A DNA stretch of 64,000 nt from Arenicola marina (taxonomy: Eukaryota; Annelida; Polychaeta; Arenicolidae), in NCBI GenBank assembly GCA_964019135.1, contig OZ025256.1, positions 41,574,035 through 41,638,034 on the forward strand, in the 5' to 3' direction. The notes beneath the pieces were generated by a model that made no database searches, had not been told where the DNA came from, and saw only the letters and a list, made by a program, of their open reading frames with translations. Position numbers and translations under genes: made by a program. Below, one piece after another: positions 11,066 to 24,200 of the stretch (positions are counted from its first letter, which is position 1; each line of letters begins with the position of its first letter).

Positions 11066-11575
11066 CCGACTAAGCCCCGTAGCCGGATAAAATGCGTTCG
11101 TGACGTCCGCTACTGCAGGGCGCATGCTGTCTATTTTAAGTCTAGGTCACATATTTTAACCCTTAACGTAAGGTGAGTGCAGAGCGGTTTCTCCGTGCCG
11201 CGGATACGAGGAGGTTGGCCACGGTCACACATGGCGGACAGTGACACATGCCACCAATGTCACCAGCTGATTGCAATTAGCAGAACACACACACTCAGGC
11301 GATATCGCCTGCGGACTGGATAGCAGTCTTGAAATGTGTGAAACATGTTTGCGGTTTTTTATAAGTTGTTAGAGTATGCACTGAAACTTTGATAATCTTG
11401 ATCACAAAACTCGATACCTTTACAACACATACAATCGAGCGATACACCTGGGAACGGCGTGAGCTATGATGATCTTGATCACAAAACTCCCTCTTGTTAC
11501 AACACACACGTAAGATACCAGTAGCTGCAATATAAGGTGTTGATATTGGTCCTATGAATCATTATCTTACTGAGC
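11066..11575. other. Intergenic, no gene seen
   Basis: Contains two short related segments with CTTGATCACAAAACTC (near 11396 and 11473). No exon or RNA gene recognised. Confidence 0.4.
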
Positions 11576-11578
11576 GTC

Positions 11579-12605
11579 ATGGCAGCAACACGGAAAAATG
11601 CGAAGGAGCTTCCACTTTCACGGAAGGTAGAACTTATCGGCACGAAGGAACGTGAGGGCAAGAGTAATTAACAGCTTGCTGATATCTTTGGCATCGGAAA
11701 ATCTACTCTTAGACAACGCATCCTCACACCCCCAGACCATGCAACTCAGCAATGTGAAGTGTTTGTTCCTGCCACCAAACACCACTTCACGCCTTCAACC
11801 GTTAGACCAGGGAATCAGTCCTTCTACAAACAAAGGCTTCTGCGCTACGTTCTGGCGCAGATTGATAGCTGCAACAACGCAGCAGTCGTATCAAAGAGCG
11901 TCAGTGTGCTCGACGCGTGTCAGTGGGTGGCAAGCGCCGTCAGCGAATGCAAATCCTCCACAGTGACCAGATGCTTTGCGAGATGTGGTTTCAACATGAG
12001 CACAGCAAAATGACCTGCAGGAGGACGACCGCTCCGACGATATCACCCTTGCGCAATTACTCAAGGACTTAAGAGCCAACATGACTGACCCCGTCACGGA
12101 TACTGATGAGTATGTCGCTCTCGACGATGAGGCGCCGACCAAAGAGGAACTGGAGGATGACTGGGAGGATAAGATTGTCTCTCAAATCATTGACCACGTG
12201 TCCTCCGCCACACCAAAAAAGACAACCATGACCTTCAGTGAGTGCCTTCAGCGAGTAGGCGACGTGAAAATGTTCTGTCTAGAGAAAGCTCTGGGGGACA
12301 TGTTGCCATTTGTCGCCTCTATTCAAGAACAACTACAGAAGAATGCCGTCGCAGCTAAAGCAACCACCAAGCAAGTTTCTATTAAGAAATTTCTGCAAAA
12401 GTGATTACTTGTACATGTATATTTGAATATCAGATTTTCCAAATAAACAAAAAAATACATTGTATTGTGAAGACATCTCTTTTTCTGGGTTTTTTTTTGA
12501 CATGGGTAAAATATCGGTAGGATATTCTGTAACCCGACCACCTCCCTAAGTCGATCGATCAGCGGCAGTCCCGTCGTCGGTCGAGTTAGAGAGGTTTTAC
12601 TGTAC
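11579..12605 (+). mobile_element. Internally deleted pogo/Tigger-type DNA transposon
   Basis: Translation from 11579 gives a pogo-like N-terminal helix-turn-helix (RKVELIG ... QLADIFGIGKSTL) with one stop in it. It then jumps to the end of a DDE domain, LLLDNASSHP and FLPPNTTSRLQPLDQGI, a Tigger hallmark. Most of the catalytic domain between these is missing. The frame shifts after LDQGI, and the C-terminal part stays open from about 12081 to 12404 (ends SIKKFLQK). A TIR-like 3' end, AGAGGTTTTACTGTA, lies at about 12590-12604; the matching 5' end was not found. Inactive, Tc1/mariner superfamily. Confidence 0.85.
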
Positions 12606-13120
12606 ATGTTGTCGCCGATTCTGACGGAAGGCGGAAGAAAAGATAACAGCTCCCCCCTTTCATCCAGATTGCTGTTGAGATCCGTGAAATAGCATGGCCA
12701 ATGACAAGCGGCGATCTCTCAACATAACTAACATTTATAATCTGCTATTTATTTAGTGTTGCCCATATGCGTGAATGAGTAAGGAAGTAATGACATTTAC
12801 TATAATTTCCTATTTTCTAATTGTAATGGAAGCGTTTATTTTCAATACACTATTTACTATGTCTTTACAATCATGTAATTAAGTTTATTTCATCAACTGC
12901 ATTGGATTATGAGTTAAGAATACATTAATACGCTTAAAGAAATGTCAGTAAAGAAGAATGAAGGGATGTTTCGTACGCTATACGGAGTCGCGTCAGATTT
13001 GACAAGGCAGGTCAACATTGATACCCACCATTGTGGTCGACATTACTTTAAGAGGTCATCGGCAAAAGAGCGCGGCAGATAGCCATAAATAATGTAAGGA
13101 ACATGGTCGTTGGTCGACGT
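12606..13120. other. Intergenic, no gene seen
   Basis: AT-rich sequence with no recognisable exon, RNA gene or repeat. Confidence 0.4.
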
Positions 13121-13294
13121 TTCCACTGTCTACCTTCGACTCACTCCGCTAGGGCACCATTATATCTCTGTTGTCGCCAACTGCCTCAATACATGTCCAC
13201 ACTCACTCGCCAGGGCGGCGCTGCGCAAATTGATAGGACAAATGGGTCGCGCATTTCTACAAGTTTGTGCCGGGGTCCCAGCCTAAGCCAACAA
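13121..13294. mobile_element. Short interspersed repeat R1, copy 2
   Basis: Closely similar to 2987-3161 in the same orientation, here not embedded in repeat X. This supports R1 as an independent mobile unit. Confidence 0.7.
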
Positions 13295-14495
13295 CACACG
13301 GTATCAGGTGATGAAAAGAAAGAGTTGTCACAATTATAACTGTACGAAAGGGTACAAGATGTTTTTTTGCTGTATTAAATACACAGGGCTCGTTATTTTT
13401 AATCTTGAAAATTATAATGTTGCAAGAAATTACAGCCGATTTGATGTTTTTTCAAGAATCTTGAAATTTGCCCCAGGCCGACAGCAGCGGTAAAAGCGGA
13501 GCTTGGGTAGCGCCACCATGCGGGGAGCTTGCGACGTTTCAGGGGGTTGAGGGGGTGGGGGGGGGGCATGAGTGGAATGGAAGGGGGTTTGGAGAGACGT
13601 AGAATATAATGCAGTGGGCGACTAAAGTGATTTACATCTGACAAGATGGTATAAAACGCCAACACTGAATATATAGTGAAGATATTCTATATATAGCTGC
13701 ATGCTTATGTAGCCTTAGTTACTTCTCTGTAATGCAATTCGTATGTACCTTGGTTATTTAAGTTTGTGTGCGATAACGAGCCTTTTGAATAACAACTAGG
13801 AAAAAACAGCGCATGAGATTACATCGCTTCGAGTACAATACGCGACAACCGTCAAGGTATGAACACTTACAGAACTGACGTCAAATGTTGGCCTTTTAAG
13901 GCACGTGTGTGCGCATGAATCGGGCCATGAGGCCTCCCAGTACAAGAAAATGGGGCTGGATACAACATGCCGCACACGCAGCTTCTAAGGTTCGCTTGTT
14001 TTCAGTAGGACGCGCGTTAGTATGTGGGTGCGCTTTACTGCGTTCTGTAGGTCATATAGTGACCGCTGGGGGGGAAGGGGGGGGGGGGTTACGGTACACA
14101 GGAACCAATGTATTATGTATTATTATGTAAATCAAAGGCGGATCGAAGGGACAGTCACAGGGGTCCTGTGATAGCCGACATATTGGCAGATACATCTGGG
14201 ACATTGGAATCACGGGTTCTTGTGGCGGCTTCCTGTAAAGACTATATAAAGATATCTGAGGGGGGTCTTGTGGGGTACTGACCCTCTACCTTTTGAGTTT
14301 CGCAAAACTGTGTCTGCAATGGGTGTGATGAACTGCATGAACTGCCGCCGACAGACGAGTGAAGTCACAGCGGAGAATTAAATAAAAAGGTATTTTTATT
14401 GCAAAGTATTATGCAATATAAGATGCATTAAATCGGTGCGTTGGCAAGACTATTGTACGTGGGACAGCGTGGCCTTCCTTTTTACGAAGTCATCA
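13295..14495. other. Intergenic, no gene seen
   Basis: Contains G-rich tracts near 13550 and 14070. The segment GGTTCGCTTGTTTTCAG near 13989 is echoed near 14735, linking it to the duplication that follows. Confidence 0.4.
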
Positions 14496-14502
14496 AATTG
14501 TG

Positions 14503-14912
14503 GACATAGCAGATGCTTTTGTATTCTAATGTAGAGATCGCTACGACCATATAGACACCGCTCAACCGAAGAGACGAAATACCCCAGACTCCCCAGACTC
14601 CACCCCACCCCCCCCCCCACCCCACCGCTCCCCTTTTTTAATGACGAATAGTTTTTTAATGCAAAATTGATGTACTTCATTTCCAAGATGGTGTATGGTA
14701 CAAGCGGTACAAGTATATGCATAACAGGTTCCAGGGTTCGCTTGTTCTCAGAAGGACGCGTTAGTACTGTAGTGCAGATGCTTTTGCATTCTAATGTAAA
14801 GATAGCTACGACCATACAGACACCGCTCAACCGAAGAGACGAAATGTCCCAGAGACTCCCCCCACTGCTCCCCGTTTTTGATGATGAATACAGTTCTTCA
14901 ATGCACAATTGA
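14503..14912. repeat. Imperfect tandem duplication, offset about 267 bases
   Basis: About 14503-14672 and 14770-14912 are direct copies that share GCAGATGCTTTTG, CGACCATA and GACACCGCTCAACCGAAGAG. The copies differ by scattered substitutions and by length of the poly-C tract. Open frames across them on both strands come from the duplication and have no recognisable domain. Confidence 0.8.
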
Positions 14913-14935
14913 GGCCATCTGAGGCGTGGTCCCGC

Positions 14936-15097
14936 CTACCCCTTTTTGAGGAAAAAACACGAGGCGTGGACATCTCCCCCGGTCGTCAATGTGATAGACC
15001 CCCTGGTCGCAATGATTTTCTGAGCCCCCCGCCCCCCTCCCACGGTCGCAAGTTTCCAGTGGACCCCTCCCTTTGCAATTTCCTGGATCCGCCCCTG
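14936..15097. mobile_element. G/C-tract MITE, 3' end only clear
   Basis: Ends CCTGGATCCGCCCCTG, matching the right end of the copy at 37245-37404. It contains the family's CGGTCGCAAGTTT and C-tract segments. The left end cannot be defined. Confidence 0.5.
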
Positions 15098-15099
15098 TA

Positions 15100-15580
15100 A
15101 TGAACAGCCGAACAACATAAGACTTTTATGATAAATATAGCAAATATTATATAATAATATCTCCAATGCAGAGATGAACGAAGAGACGTTTTAAATTTAA
15201 ACTTTGTTATCGACCCCCACCCTCACACCCGAGACAGACGAACTGGCGGTATATAATTTATTTCTTTTTTAAGAATCTCGTACAGTTCAAATCCGAATTG
15301 TATGTAGTCAACACCAAGAAATACAATATATATCTTCATTTAACTTTATCTGATCCATAAAACGCGATTCCCTAAGAATGATAAAAGACATTAAATGTTC
15401 AAGGTGCATTTATCACAGCTAAACGACCTGATCAAGTAACATATGCAGTATTGGTTCTATTAAAAACAGTTACATTATTATAAATAGTGGAATGAATGCC
15501 GAAGTGCCCCTCCCTCCCCACCTCTTCCAGCATTTTCGCTTTGCGGTCGACTGTAACTGTGTCATCCAAATACAGACGTT
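15100..15580. other. Intergenic, no gene seen
   Basis: No recognisable exon, RNA gene or repeat up to the start of the 44-bp array. Confidence 0.4.
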
Positions 15581-15584
15581 TCAG

Positions 15585-16980
15585 AGTGATGTATGCTATG
15601 TCATAGAAGTTCTGGCACTTCTGTCGTTATGTACGTGTATTAAGTCATTAAAGTTCTGGCGTTCTTGTCGTTATACAAGCGTAATAAGTCATAGAAGTCC
15701 TGGCATTCATGTCGTTATGTAAGTGTATTACGTCATTAAAGTCGTAGGGTTATTTAAGTGTACTACGTCATCATAGTCCTGGCATTCCTGGCGTTATGTA
15801 GGTGTACTACGTCATAGAAGTCCTCGCATCACTGTCGTTATGTAAGTGTACTACGTCATAGAAGTCCTCGCATCACTGTCGTTATGTAAGTGTACTACGT
15901 CATAGAAGTCCGAGCATTCCTGTCGTTATTTAAGTGGATTACGTCATCTAAGTTCTGGCGTTATTTCAGTGTACTACGTCAAAGAAGTTCTGGCGTTCTT
16001 GTCGTTACACAAGTGTACTACGTCATAGAAGTCCTGGCGTTCCTGCCATTATTTAAGTGTACTACGTCATCCAGATACCCACGCTTCCCATCAAGAAAAA
16101 AAACAAGTAGATGTAAGTGTACTACGTCATAGAAGTCCCGACATCACTGTCGTTATGTAGGTGTACTACGTCATAGAAGTCCTGGCATCACTGTCGTTAT
16201 GTAGATGTACTACGTCATAGAAGTCCTCGCATCCCTGGCGTTATGTAAGTGTACTACGTCATAGAAGTCCTGGCATCACTGTCGTTATGTAAGTGTACTA
16301 CGTCATAGAAGTCCTGGCATCACTGTCGTTATGTAGATGTATTACGTCATAGAAGTCCTCGCATCACTGTCGTTATGTAAGTGTACTACGTCATAGAAGT
16401 CCGAGCATTCCTGTCGTTATTTAAGTGGATTACGTCATCTAAGTTCTGGTGTTATTTCAGTGTACTACGTCAAAGAAGTTCTGGCGTTCTTTTCGTTACA
16501 CAAGTGTACTACGTCATAGAAGTCCTGGCATTCTTGTCCTTATGTAAGTGTACTATGTCATTAAAGTCGGGGGTTATTTAAGTTTACTACGTCATAGAAG
16601 TTATGGCGTTCTTGTCGTTATGTAGGTGTACTACGTCATAGAAGTCCTGGCGTTCCTTCCATTCTTTAAGTGTACTACGTCATCCAGATACCCACGCTTC
16701 CCATCAAGAAAAAATACAAGTAGATGTAAGTGTACTACGTCATAGAAGTCCTGGCATCACTGTCGTTATGTAGGTGTACTACGTCATAGAAGTCCTCGCA
16801 TCCCTGTCGTTATGTAAGTGTACTACGTCATCTAAGTCCGAGCATTCATGTCGTTATTTAAGTGTACTACGTCATATAAGTCCTCGCGTTCTTGTCGTAA
16901 TTTAAGTGTACTACGTCATAGAAGTCCTCAAGTTCCTGCCATTCTTTAAGTGTACTAAGTCATCCAGATACCCACGATTC
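15585..16980. repeat. 44-bp minisatellite array with higher-order structure
   Basis: Unit core GTGTACTACGTCATAGAAGT then CCTGGCATCACTGTCGTTAT, about 30 units. A multi-unit block around 15880-16110 (including a unit CTAAGTTCTGGCGTTATTTC and an aberrant AGATACCCACGCTTCCCATC segment) reappears about 490-620 bases later, showing segmental amplification. Most units carry TACGTCA, a CRE half-site-like word. Confidence 0.95.
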
Positions 16981-17044
16981 CCAGCTACACCCACATACCT
17001 AACATTTTGCAAGTAGTAACGGCAGCTAATTGACATTTGATTAA

Positions 17045-17170
17045 TTGTTTACAGAAGTATGACACAGCAATATATAAACCACACACCCGACATATGTATT
17101 CACGATGTAAACAGAAGTATGACACAGCAATATATAAACCACACACCCGACATATGTAATCACGATGTAA
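17045..17170. repeat. 60-bp tandem dimer
   Basis: Two nearly identical copies containing AGAAGTATGACACAGCAATA and CACACACCCGACATATGTA. Confidence 0.85.
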
Positions 17171-18228
17171 ACAATCCCGCCACAAATAGAGACACGTACT
17201 AAAGAATATAATTGCGTCGTTGAGGTAATTGCACTTAATTCATAATCATCGCCTTTTGTAATATGCATAATAAAAAGTAGAATAATTGACTATTCATAGT
17301 GTGTCTTAATGACGCATTGTAGAATCAAGACACATTTTAACACCTGTGAAAGACATTAACCCACATTATAACACATATGAAACACACAACATAGCGGTAG
17401 CTTTACACGTGGCGTAGACTGGATTGAGAGACATAAACAAGTTTTGTTACCACAGCGACACTACTGGTCAAGGTCACATCCACGTCATTTTGCTGAGTGA
17501 CAAGGTCACTGCTATGTCACTTTGTCAGATCAATTCATTTAGTACACAAGTACAATGAAGCCTTTGACGGACGAATGAAATTCATTGATATGTTACCTCA
17601 AGGCTGGCGACGGCTTTCGGACTTTTCATTGAGTATTTTCCCATTGACCGCCATGGTAAATACATAAAATACATTTTTCTTCGATTAACAACATTAAATC
17701 CATAAGCAATCCTTATTAAGAGGATTTGGGTTAAACATATCCATCAACGATTAAAAACAATTCTGCCACTGAGACTCTCGAGCATATAAACAGTTGTTTT
17801 GTCCGGATCTAAAATTGTGGCACAAGAATATCAATTATTGTCACTAAAATACTTGGGGAGCCCGCTCAGCATCCTTAAAATGGTGCAATCAACAACTACA
17901 CACAAATCTGTGACGTAGTGCACAGAGCTTCCAACTTAACGGTCAGCTGTCAAGCAAAAATTACCTTTTCTGCTAGATTTACCATTACATTTTCCACCAA
18001 CAGTTCACAAAAACTAAATGTGAATGCGAATATTTCATTTAAGTAAGTATATACCATGACGATTTTTTTTTAATTTAGCGCTTAATTTAACACCAATATT
18101 TGAATCGCAAACAGGACAAGAAAACCCCATTGTAAATTGGCCCCATAACACCAGACATATCACGACAGGACGGGATCCCTGGACCCATATTTCGGAATTC
18201 CTCCGACGTAACCATGGTGACGCGACCC
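17171..18228. other. 3' flank of heparanase, no gene seen
   Basis: A weak ATTAAA-type polyadenylation signal for the minus strand lies near 18067-18075. No other feature is recognised. Confidence 0.4.
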
Positions 18229-21200
18229 TCAGAAGCAAGCCTCCAGGCCTGCCCTGGGAAACACGACGTAGCCGAAGGTGAGCGGCGGGAAGCTGACCCC
18301 AGACGACGAGGGGGAGGAGAGGCCCCGTAACTTTGGCAACGTGTGGTCGTCCACCATCTTGAGGGGAGTCCCGTTCAGCGCCACCGTCCTGAAAGAATGC
18401 GCAGGTAAAGGTCAGTAGTAGAGTAGCTCAAGGTCATTAGCAGGGTAAGTCAAGGTCTGTAGTAGAGTAGGTCAAGGTCTAAGGACAGTAGTAGAATATG
18501 TTAAGGTCTAAGGACAGTAGTAGAGTAGGTCAAGGTCAGTAGTACAGTAGGTCACGGTCACTAGCGGAGTAGTTCAAGATCACGGTCAGCAAGTCGCAAT
18601 GTTTTTTTGTTTTTTTTTTTTAATCATTTCTTTCTGGAGGCTTGCAAGAGCGACTTCACATGTTAATGCTCACCGCAATGGTTGCCCCGGGTGTGATCAG
18701 TGATGTCTCAGTATAGATACTGCACAGCTTTTAATATGGTCCACGAGATATGAGAAAGACACTGGTGGTGACACATATCCAGATAAATATCGTTAAATGA
18801 TGATGATGTTGTGTACTGTGTACTACGTCATCCCACGGTAGACATTACAGGTGTTACGGCGCTTAAATATGAGCATCTTGGGTATTAGGCCATGTAGCAA
18901 CTGAGTAAATGGCCACTCTGGGGACATATTGAGCACGGTTTCATTGGTGCAAAAATAGTGCATTGTCGCCTCAAATATTAAGTGTCTCGGGCCTGTTTAT
19001 CGCCCCTAAAGCCATGCCCTATATATGTGATTTGTGCACATAGATTCTCATATCCCATATAAACAATTGTATTACATTCCATTAAGTATGTTAGTTATGC
19101 CGTTTATCGTGAATTATCTGTGAACTATCCGTAGAAGTAACTTTATCATGGCGTTACGGGCCATTCAGCAAGCCACTGACACAATATGGGAATATACAAG
19201 AACTGTTCTTCCTTGGCTGGGGACACTGGTGTCATGGCTACCGCTAACTTACTTGGAGAGGAGGCCGTCAGGACCGTGGGGGGTGAGGATGTAGCGGTTG
19301 ACCACGCCCCCCATGGGGTCGGGGAAGACGAGGGTGTCGGCCGAGTCCGGGTTGATGTTGAGGACCAGCAGGGTGACCGCACCAGGTAGGTAGCCGTACC
19401 TAAAACACCAGGGGGTAATGGTTGTTAGGGCAACCAAACAATCATAGGGCAATCAGGCAATCCTAGGGCAATCAGTCAATCTTAGGACAACCAGGCAATC
19501 ATAGGACAACCAGGCTATCATAGGGCAACCAGGCAATCCTAGGGCAACCAGACCATCATAGGGCAACCTGGCAATCATAGGGCAACCAGGCCATCATAGG
19601 GCAACCTGGCAATCATAGGGCAACCAGGCCATCATAGAGCAACCTGGCAATCATAGGGCAACCTGGCAATCATAGGGCAACCAGGCCATCATAGGGCAAC
19701 CAGGCAATCATGGGGCAACCAGACCATCATAGGGCAACCTGGCAATCCTAGGGCAACCAGACCATCATAGGGCAACCTGGCAATCATAGGGCAACCAGGC
19801 CATCATAGGGCAACCAGGCCATCATAGGGCAACCTGGCAATCATAGGGCAACCTGGCCATCATAGGGCAACCAGGCCATCATAGGGCAACCTGGCAATCC
19901 TAGGGCAACCAGACCATCATAGGGCAACCTGGCAATCATAGGGCAACCAGGCCATCCTAGGGCAACCAGACCATCATAGGGCAACCTGGCAATCATAGGG
20001 CAACCAGGCCATCATAGGGCAACCAGGCCATCATAGGGCAATCTGGCAATCATAGGGCAACCAGGCCATCATAGGGCAACCAGGCCATCATAGGGCAACC
20101 TGGCAATCATAGGGCAACCAGGCCATCATAGGGCAACCTGGCAATCATAGGGCAACTAGGCAATCATAGGGCAACCAGGCAATCATGGGGCAACCAGGCA
20201 TGGCAGGCATTGCAACCAGACATTACCCACAGAACAACTAGACATGACCTGTAGGGTAACCCATGGCATTACATAGAACATAAGTCATCACCCGAAACCA
20301 TCCGTCCTTACCCGAAGACATATTTTAATAAGGCATACACTGATACATTGCACAGAAATATTGAGTTCAGGAAGGTCTATTTGCTGTGTATGTTTCGATT
20401 GCTTCCACTTAACATGAGCAGTAATCATTTAAGATGTGAAACTGGCCTTCAGGACATAAAACCCAGTTTCGAGAGGCGAAGGCAGTATTTCCGCGGGTTG
20501 AAACTTACTTCCGTTAGCCAAAATGCGGGTTAGGGAATAATATAAACATTCCGCACGGCGAAAGCAGGTTTTTCGAAAGCCGGGTTGCTGCTGATGAAAG
20601 TGGTTTTCATTAAGTAACCTTCAGGGCAGAAAACCCGGTTTCGTGATGCCAAACTAGGTTTTAAGCGATAAAACCCCGTGTTGCGTGCGTAAAGATACCT
20701 TTTGAGATTAGGAAATTAGGTTTCAAGATGTGAAACTAGAATTCACGAATTATGACACATTTGGCTTGCCATATACGTACTTGGTGTTGGCGCAGTGTGC
20801 GTACACGCGCGTCGTGTTGGCTCCCAGGGAGATCACCTCCAGCACCCTGTCTCCGACCAGCTGTTTATGGAGCAGCGACAGCCAATAGTCCTACAACACA
20901 TGGAAACACAGTCCACTGAAGGCCAGGTCAGCTCTATGACATAATTATATAAAAACCCATGAACTGTCTTGATATATATACATGTAATTTGTCAGACGAC
21001 TTCGTGTTTTTTGGCTGCATGACCAAAAGATATGCATGACTGAAAGCCTCCCTGCTCTCCCGGGTTCCTGTCTCTTTAAACCAGACATCTGCTGACGTCA
21101 CTTACCGGGTTGGGATACATGTCTTTGTCGATCATGCAATAGTCGTGACCATAGAACGTCTGCCGCATAACGACCTTGACCCCTTCCCGCGCCGCAACGC

Positions 21201-24200
21201 CCAGTTTGTCGAGCCACCTGGTGGAATTAAGTAGAACTATCACGTGTTTGCAAAGCAAGAACAGGTAAGGACATTTATGACAATTTTGGAAAATAAATGT
21301 TTCCCCATATTTAGGACAGTTTCAGCATTCGTTGTAATCGGAACACAAGAAAATGCTCTTATATAATAATAGTGCTCGATATGTGCATCAAGCAGTTTCC
21401 TATAGCTTCTATGGCGGTATGGGCGTTCGACACCGCTAAGCGTGTATCCAAAATTCCTAAGCTACGCACGACCTTGACCCTGAAGTCACACCGCCGAAAG
21501 CAAAGGATCTTCGCTAGCTACCAAGACTGGTGTTTAGCGCTCTGAAGACACCGAACTAAATTAGGAACCTGGCAGAATACTATGTCCTGTTTATCTGTCC
21601 ATCATACCCTAATGCAAGGCAGTCCATAATCTAATCTTATTGAATGATGGGCAGTCCCTAATCTAATCTCATGTAAGGCACTGTCTAATATCATGTAAGG
21701 CACTGTCTAATCTAATGTAAGGTAGTTCCTAATCTAATCTACTCTCACGTAAGGCACTCCTGAATCTCATCTAAGTCCCTAATCTAAATCTAAGCCAGTC
21801 CCTAATCTAATGTAATGCAGCCCCTAATCTAATCTAATGTAAGGCAGTTCCTAATCTAATCCAATGTAAGGCAGTCCCTAATTGAATCGAATGTGAGGCA
21901 GTTTCTGAACAATGATATAATGTCAATGAAGCAAGGACCACTGGTCTATAGTACAAATTCAACTTTAACGCATTCAAAACACCCAAACTTTCATACCATA
22001 TGAGGGGTCTTCTGACTGATTGGTTGTATATTCAGGACAATTTAACCACGTTTGGTCATATCGCATCAATGGGAGAATGAAGGGAGAGTGGAGCCATGTC
22101 CCCGGGGGTAACCCCCTACTCTTTGCGAAGGACATAGGATCTTCATCCTGCGATCACACAGACATGGCCACAGCGGGGCGCGAACCACCGACCCACGTGC
22201 CGTTGGGCTCTCAGGTGGCCAGAGCACTCAAGGCGAGCGTTCTAACACACTGAGCTATCGGGGCGGCCCCTTTTCTGACTGGAGCCTCACGGCATTTTTT
22301 TGTGCAGAACTCACAGGAATCCGGAGATGTATCTGTCGGACACGTTGGCCGTTCCGGAGTGCCAGGCGTCGCTGGTCTCCCCCATCCAGATGGAGAGGTC
22401 CGGGTGGGAGCTGTTGGCGACCATGTGTCTGACCTGGGTCACTGTGCCGGCCAGGGAGTTGAAGTGATGAGGCTTCAGGTACTCCGTCCACTTGACCACG
22501 TCGCCGCGAAAGTAGTAGCTGCGTGGGGGGAGGATAGCTCACATATTACTCACGCCTGAGCTTATAGACGATATCGTGTTACGTTAAAAAAAAACTATTT
22601 AACATACTAGGGTTTCTCGTCAAAAAAACCTAGTAGTAAACATTATGATCTGTCGTGCTGCTTGCGGCTTAAGAAGATAAAGACTTTATGTTAATGCGTA
22701 GCCGATTTAACCTCGCTTTTAAAATTTTGGGGTTGATTTCTATTATATTTCCAAAGCAAATATAAGCAAAGCGCTCAATTCGCACATGGCCTCGGCTGGA
22801 TAAAATTGAATAATTCATATGACAAACTCAACCCTTTTATGTCATTATGCACCCGTTTAGCCCACGATTTGCAAACACATGCAGCTCAACCCTTAGAAGA
22901 AGTGACATTTTCAATGGCGTGACATTTGTTCAGGAATTCGTGATCTCTTTTCATTAAGCGTAATAAATTGTCGGCTTCTGATTGGTCCAGTTTGGTACAA
23001 GAGTAGGACCATAGACACTGGTCCTGTGCCAATACCCTTGTCACTACCGTTTACGTACAAATCAAGAGCTCTACTCACTGATGGAAGGTGTAGGCATCGA
23101 CGTAACCACCAGCTACATTCACATATCTGCAACACAAACACCACAGACACTATATCACAAACTCTAATGAGTTAGTATCACAATACACATGATTGTGAAG
23201 TAAGGTTACAAGGACATCTGCGTGATGTTTAAACAGCACATTACCGGACCTGGGCATCAAGCTATGAGGATCATGCGAACGTCCTTTTATGTCTTCGCGA
23301 ACCACTATTCCCGCGTAGCTCACGAACTACTCGGAAAGTGTTTTGTCTACAATAGTCGATATTGCTAACATGGGAGTAGAACCCGGTCAGAACGCTTGAT
23401 TCTTGTCGATTAGGATCTGAAATGAGTTAGTATCACAAAACAGATGATAAGTAAGGTTACACCTGCGAGAAGAACACATTAACAGGCGCGGGGCATCAAG
23501 CCATGAGGATCAGTCGAATGTTCTTTTATGTTTACCATTATTCCCGCATAGCTCACGTATTACTGAGAAAGTGTTTTGCCATAATAGTAAATATAAATAA
23601 ATATATTATTTATGTATATTATAAAAATATTATTTCAATTTATTTAGGGCGCTTTAAGTAATTCTGGTCATATCGCGTCAATGGGAGAAGGAAGAGGGGG
23701 AGCGGAGCCAAGTCCCCGGGGGTAACCCCCTAGTCTATGCGAAGAAGGACATGGGATCTTTATCTTGCGACCACACAGACATGGCCACAGCGGGGCGCGA
23801 ACCAGCGACCCACGTGCCGTTAGGCTCTCAGGTGGCCAGAGCACTCAATGCGAGCGCTTTACCCCACTGAGCTATCATGGCGGCCCTATATTTATTCAAG
23901 ACATATAACATAGGAGTGTATGATTCGAGCCTTATAACCTAATCTTTTGATGCATTTTGTGAGGGAGGAAGGGTGGGGGGGGGGGTAGTGTGACGCCTTA
24001 CTGGGATTGTAAGACATTTTAACCCATGTAGGTCGTATCGCGACAATGGGAAGGGTCAAGCTGGAGAGGCAGGAGCCATCTCTCTGGGAGTAACGCACTA
24101 ATCGTTGCGAAGAAAGACATGGGACCTTTATCCGGGCATTCGAACCGCGCACCGCCCGCCTGGACTAGCCTAGCAGGGCCCACAAGACAATAGGGGAACT

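Noticed and set aside
14450-14908. 152-codon minus-strand frame with duplicated SSLRLSGVCMVV-like segments
   Set aside because: Explained by the tandem DNA duplication; no known domain and it runs through poly-G/C tracts.
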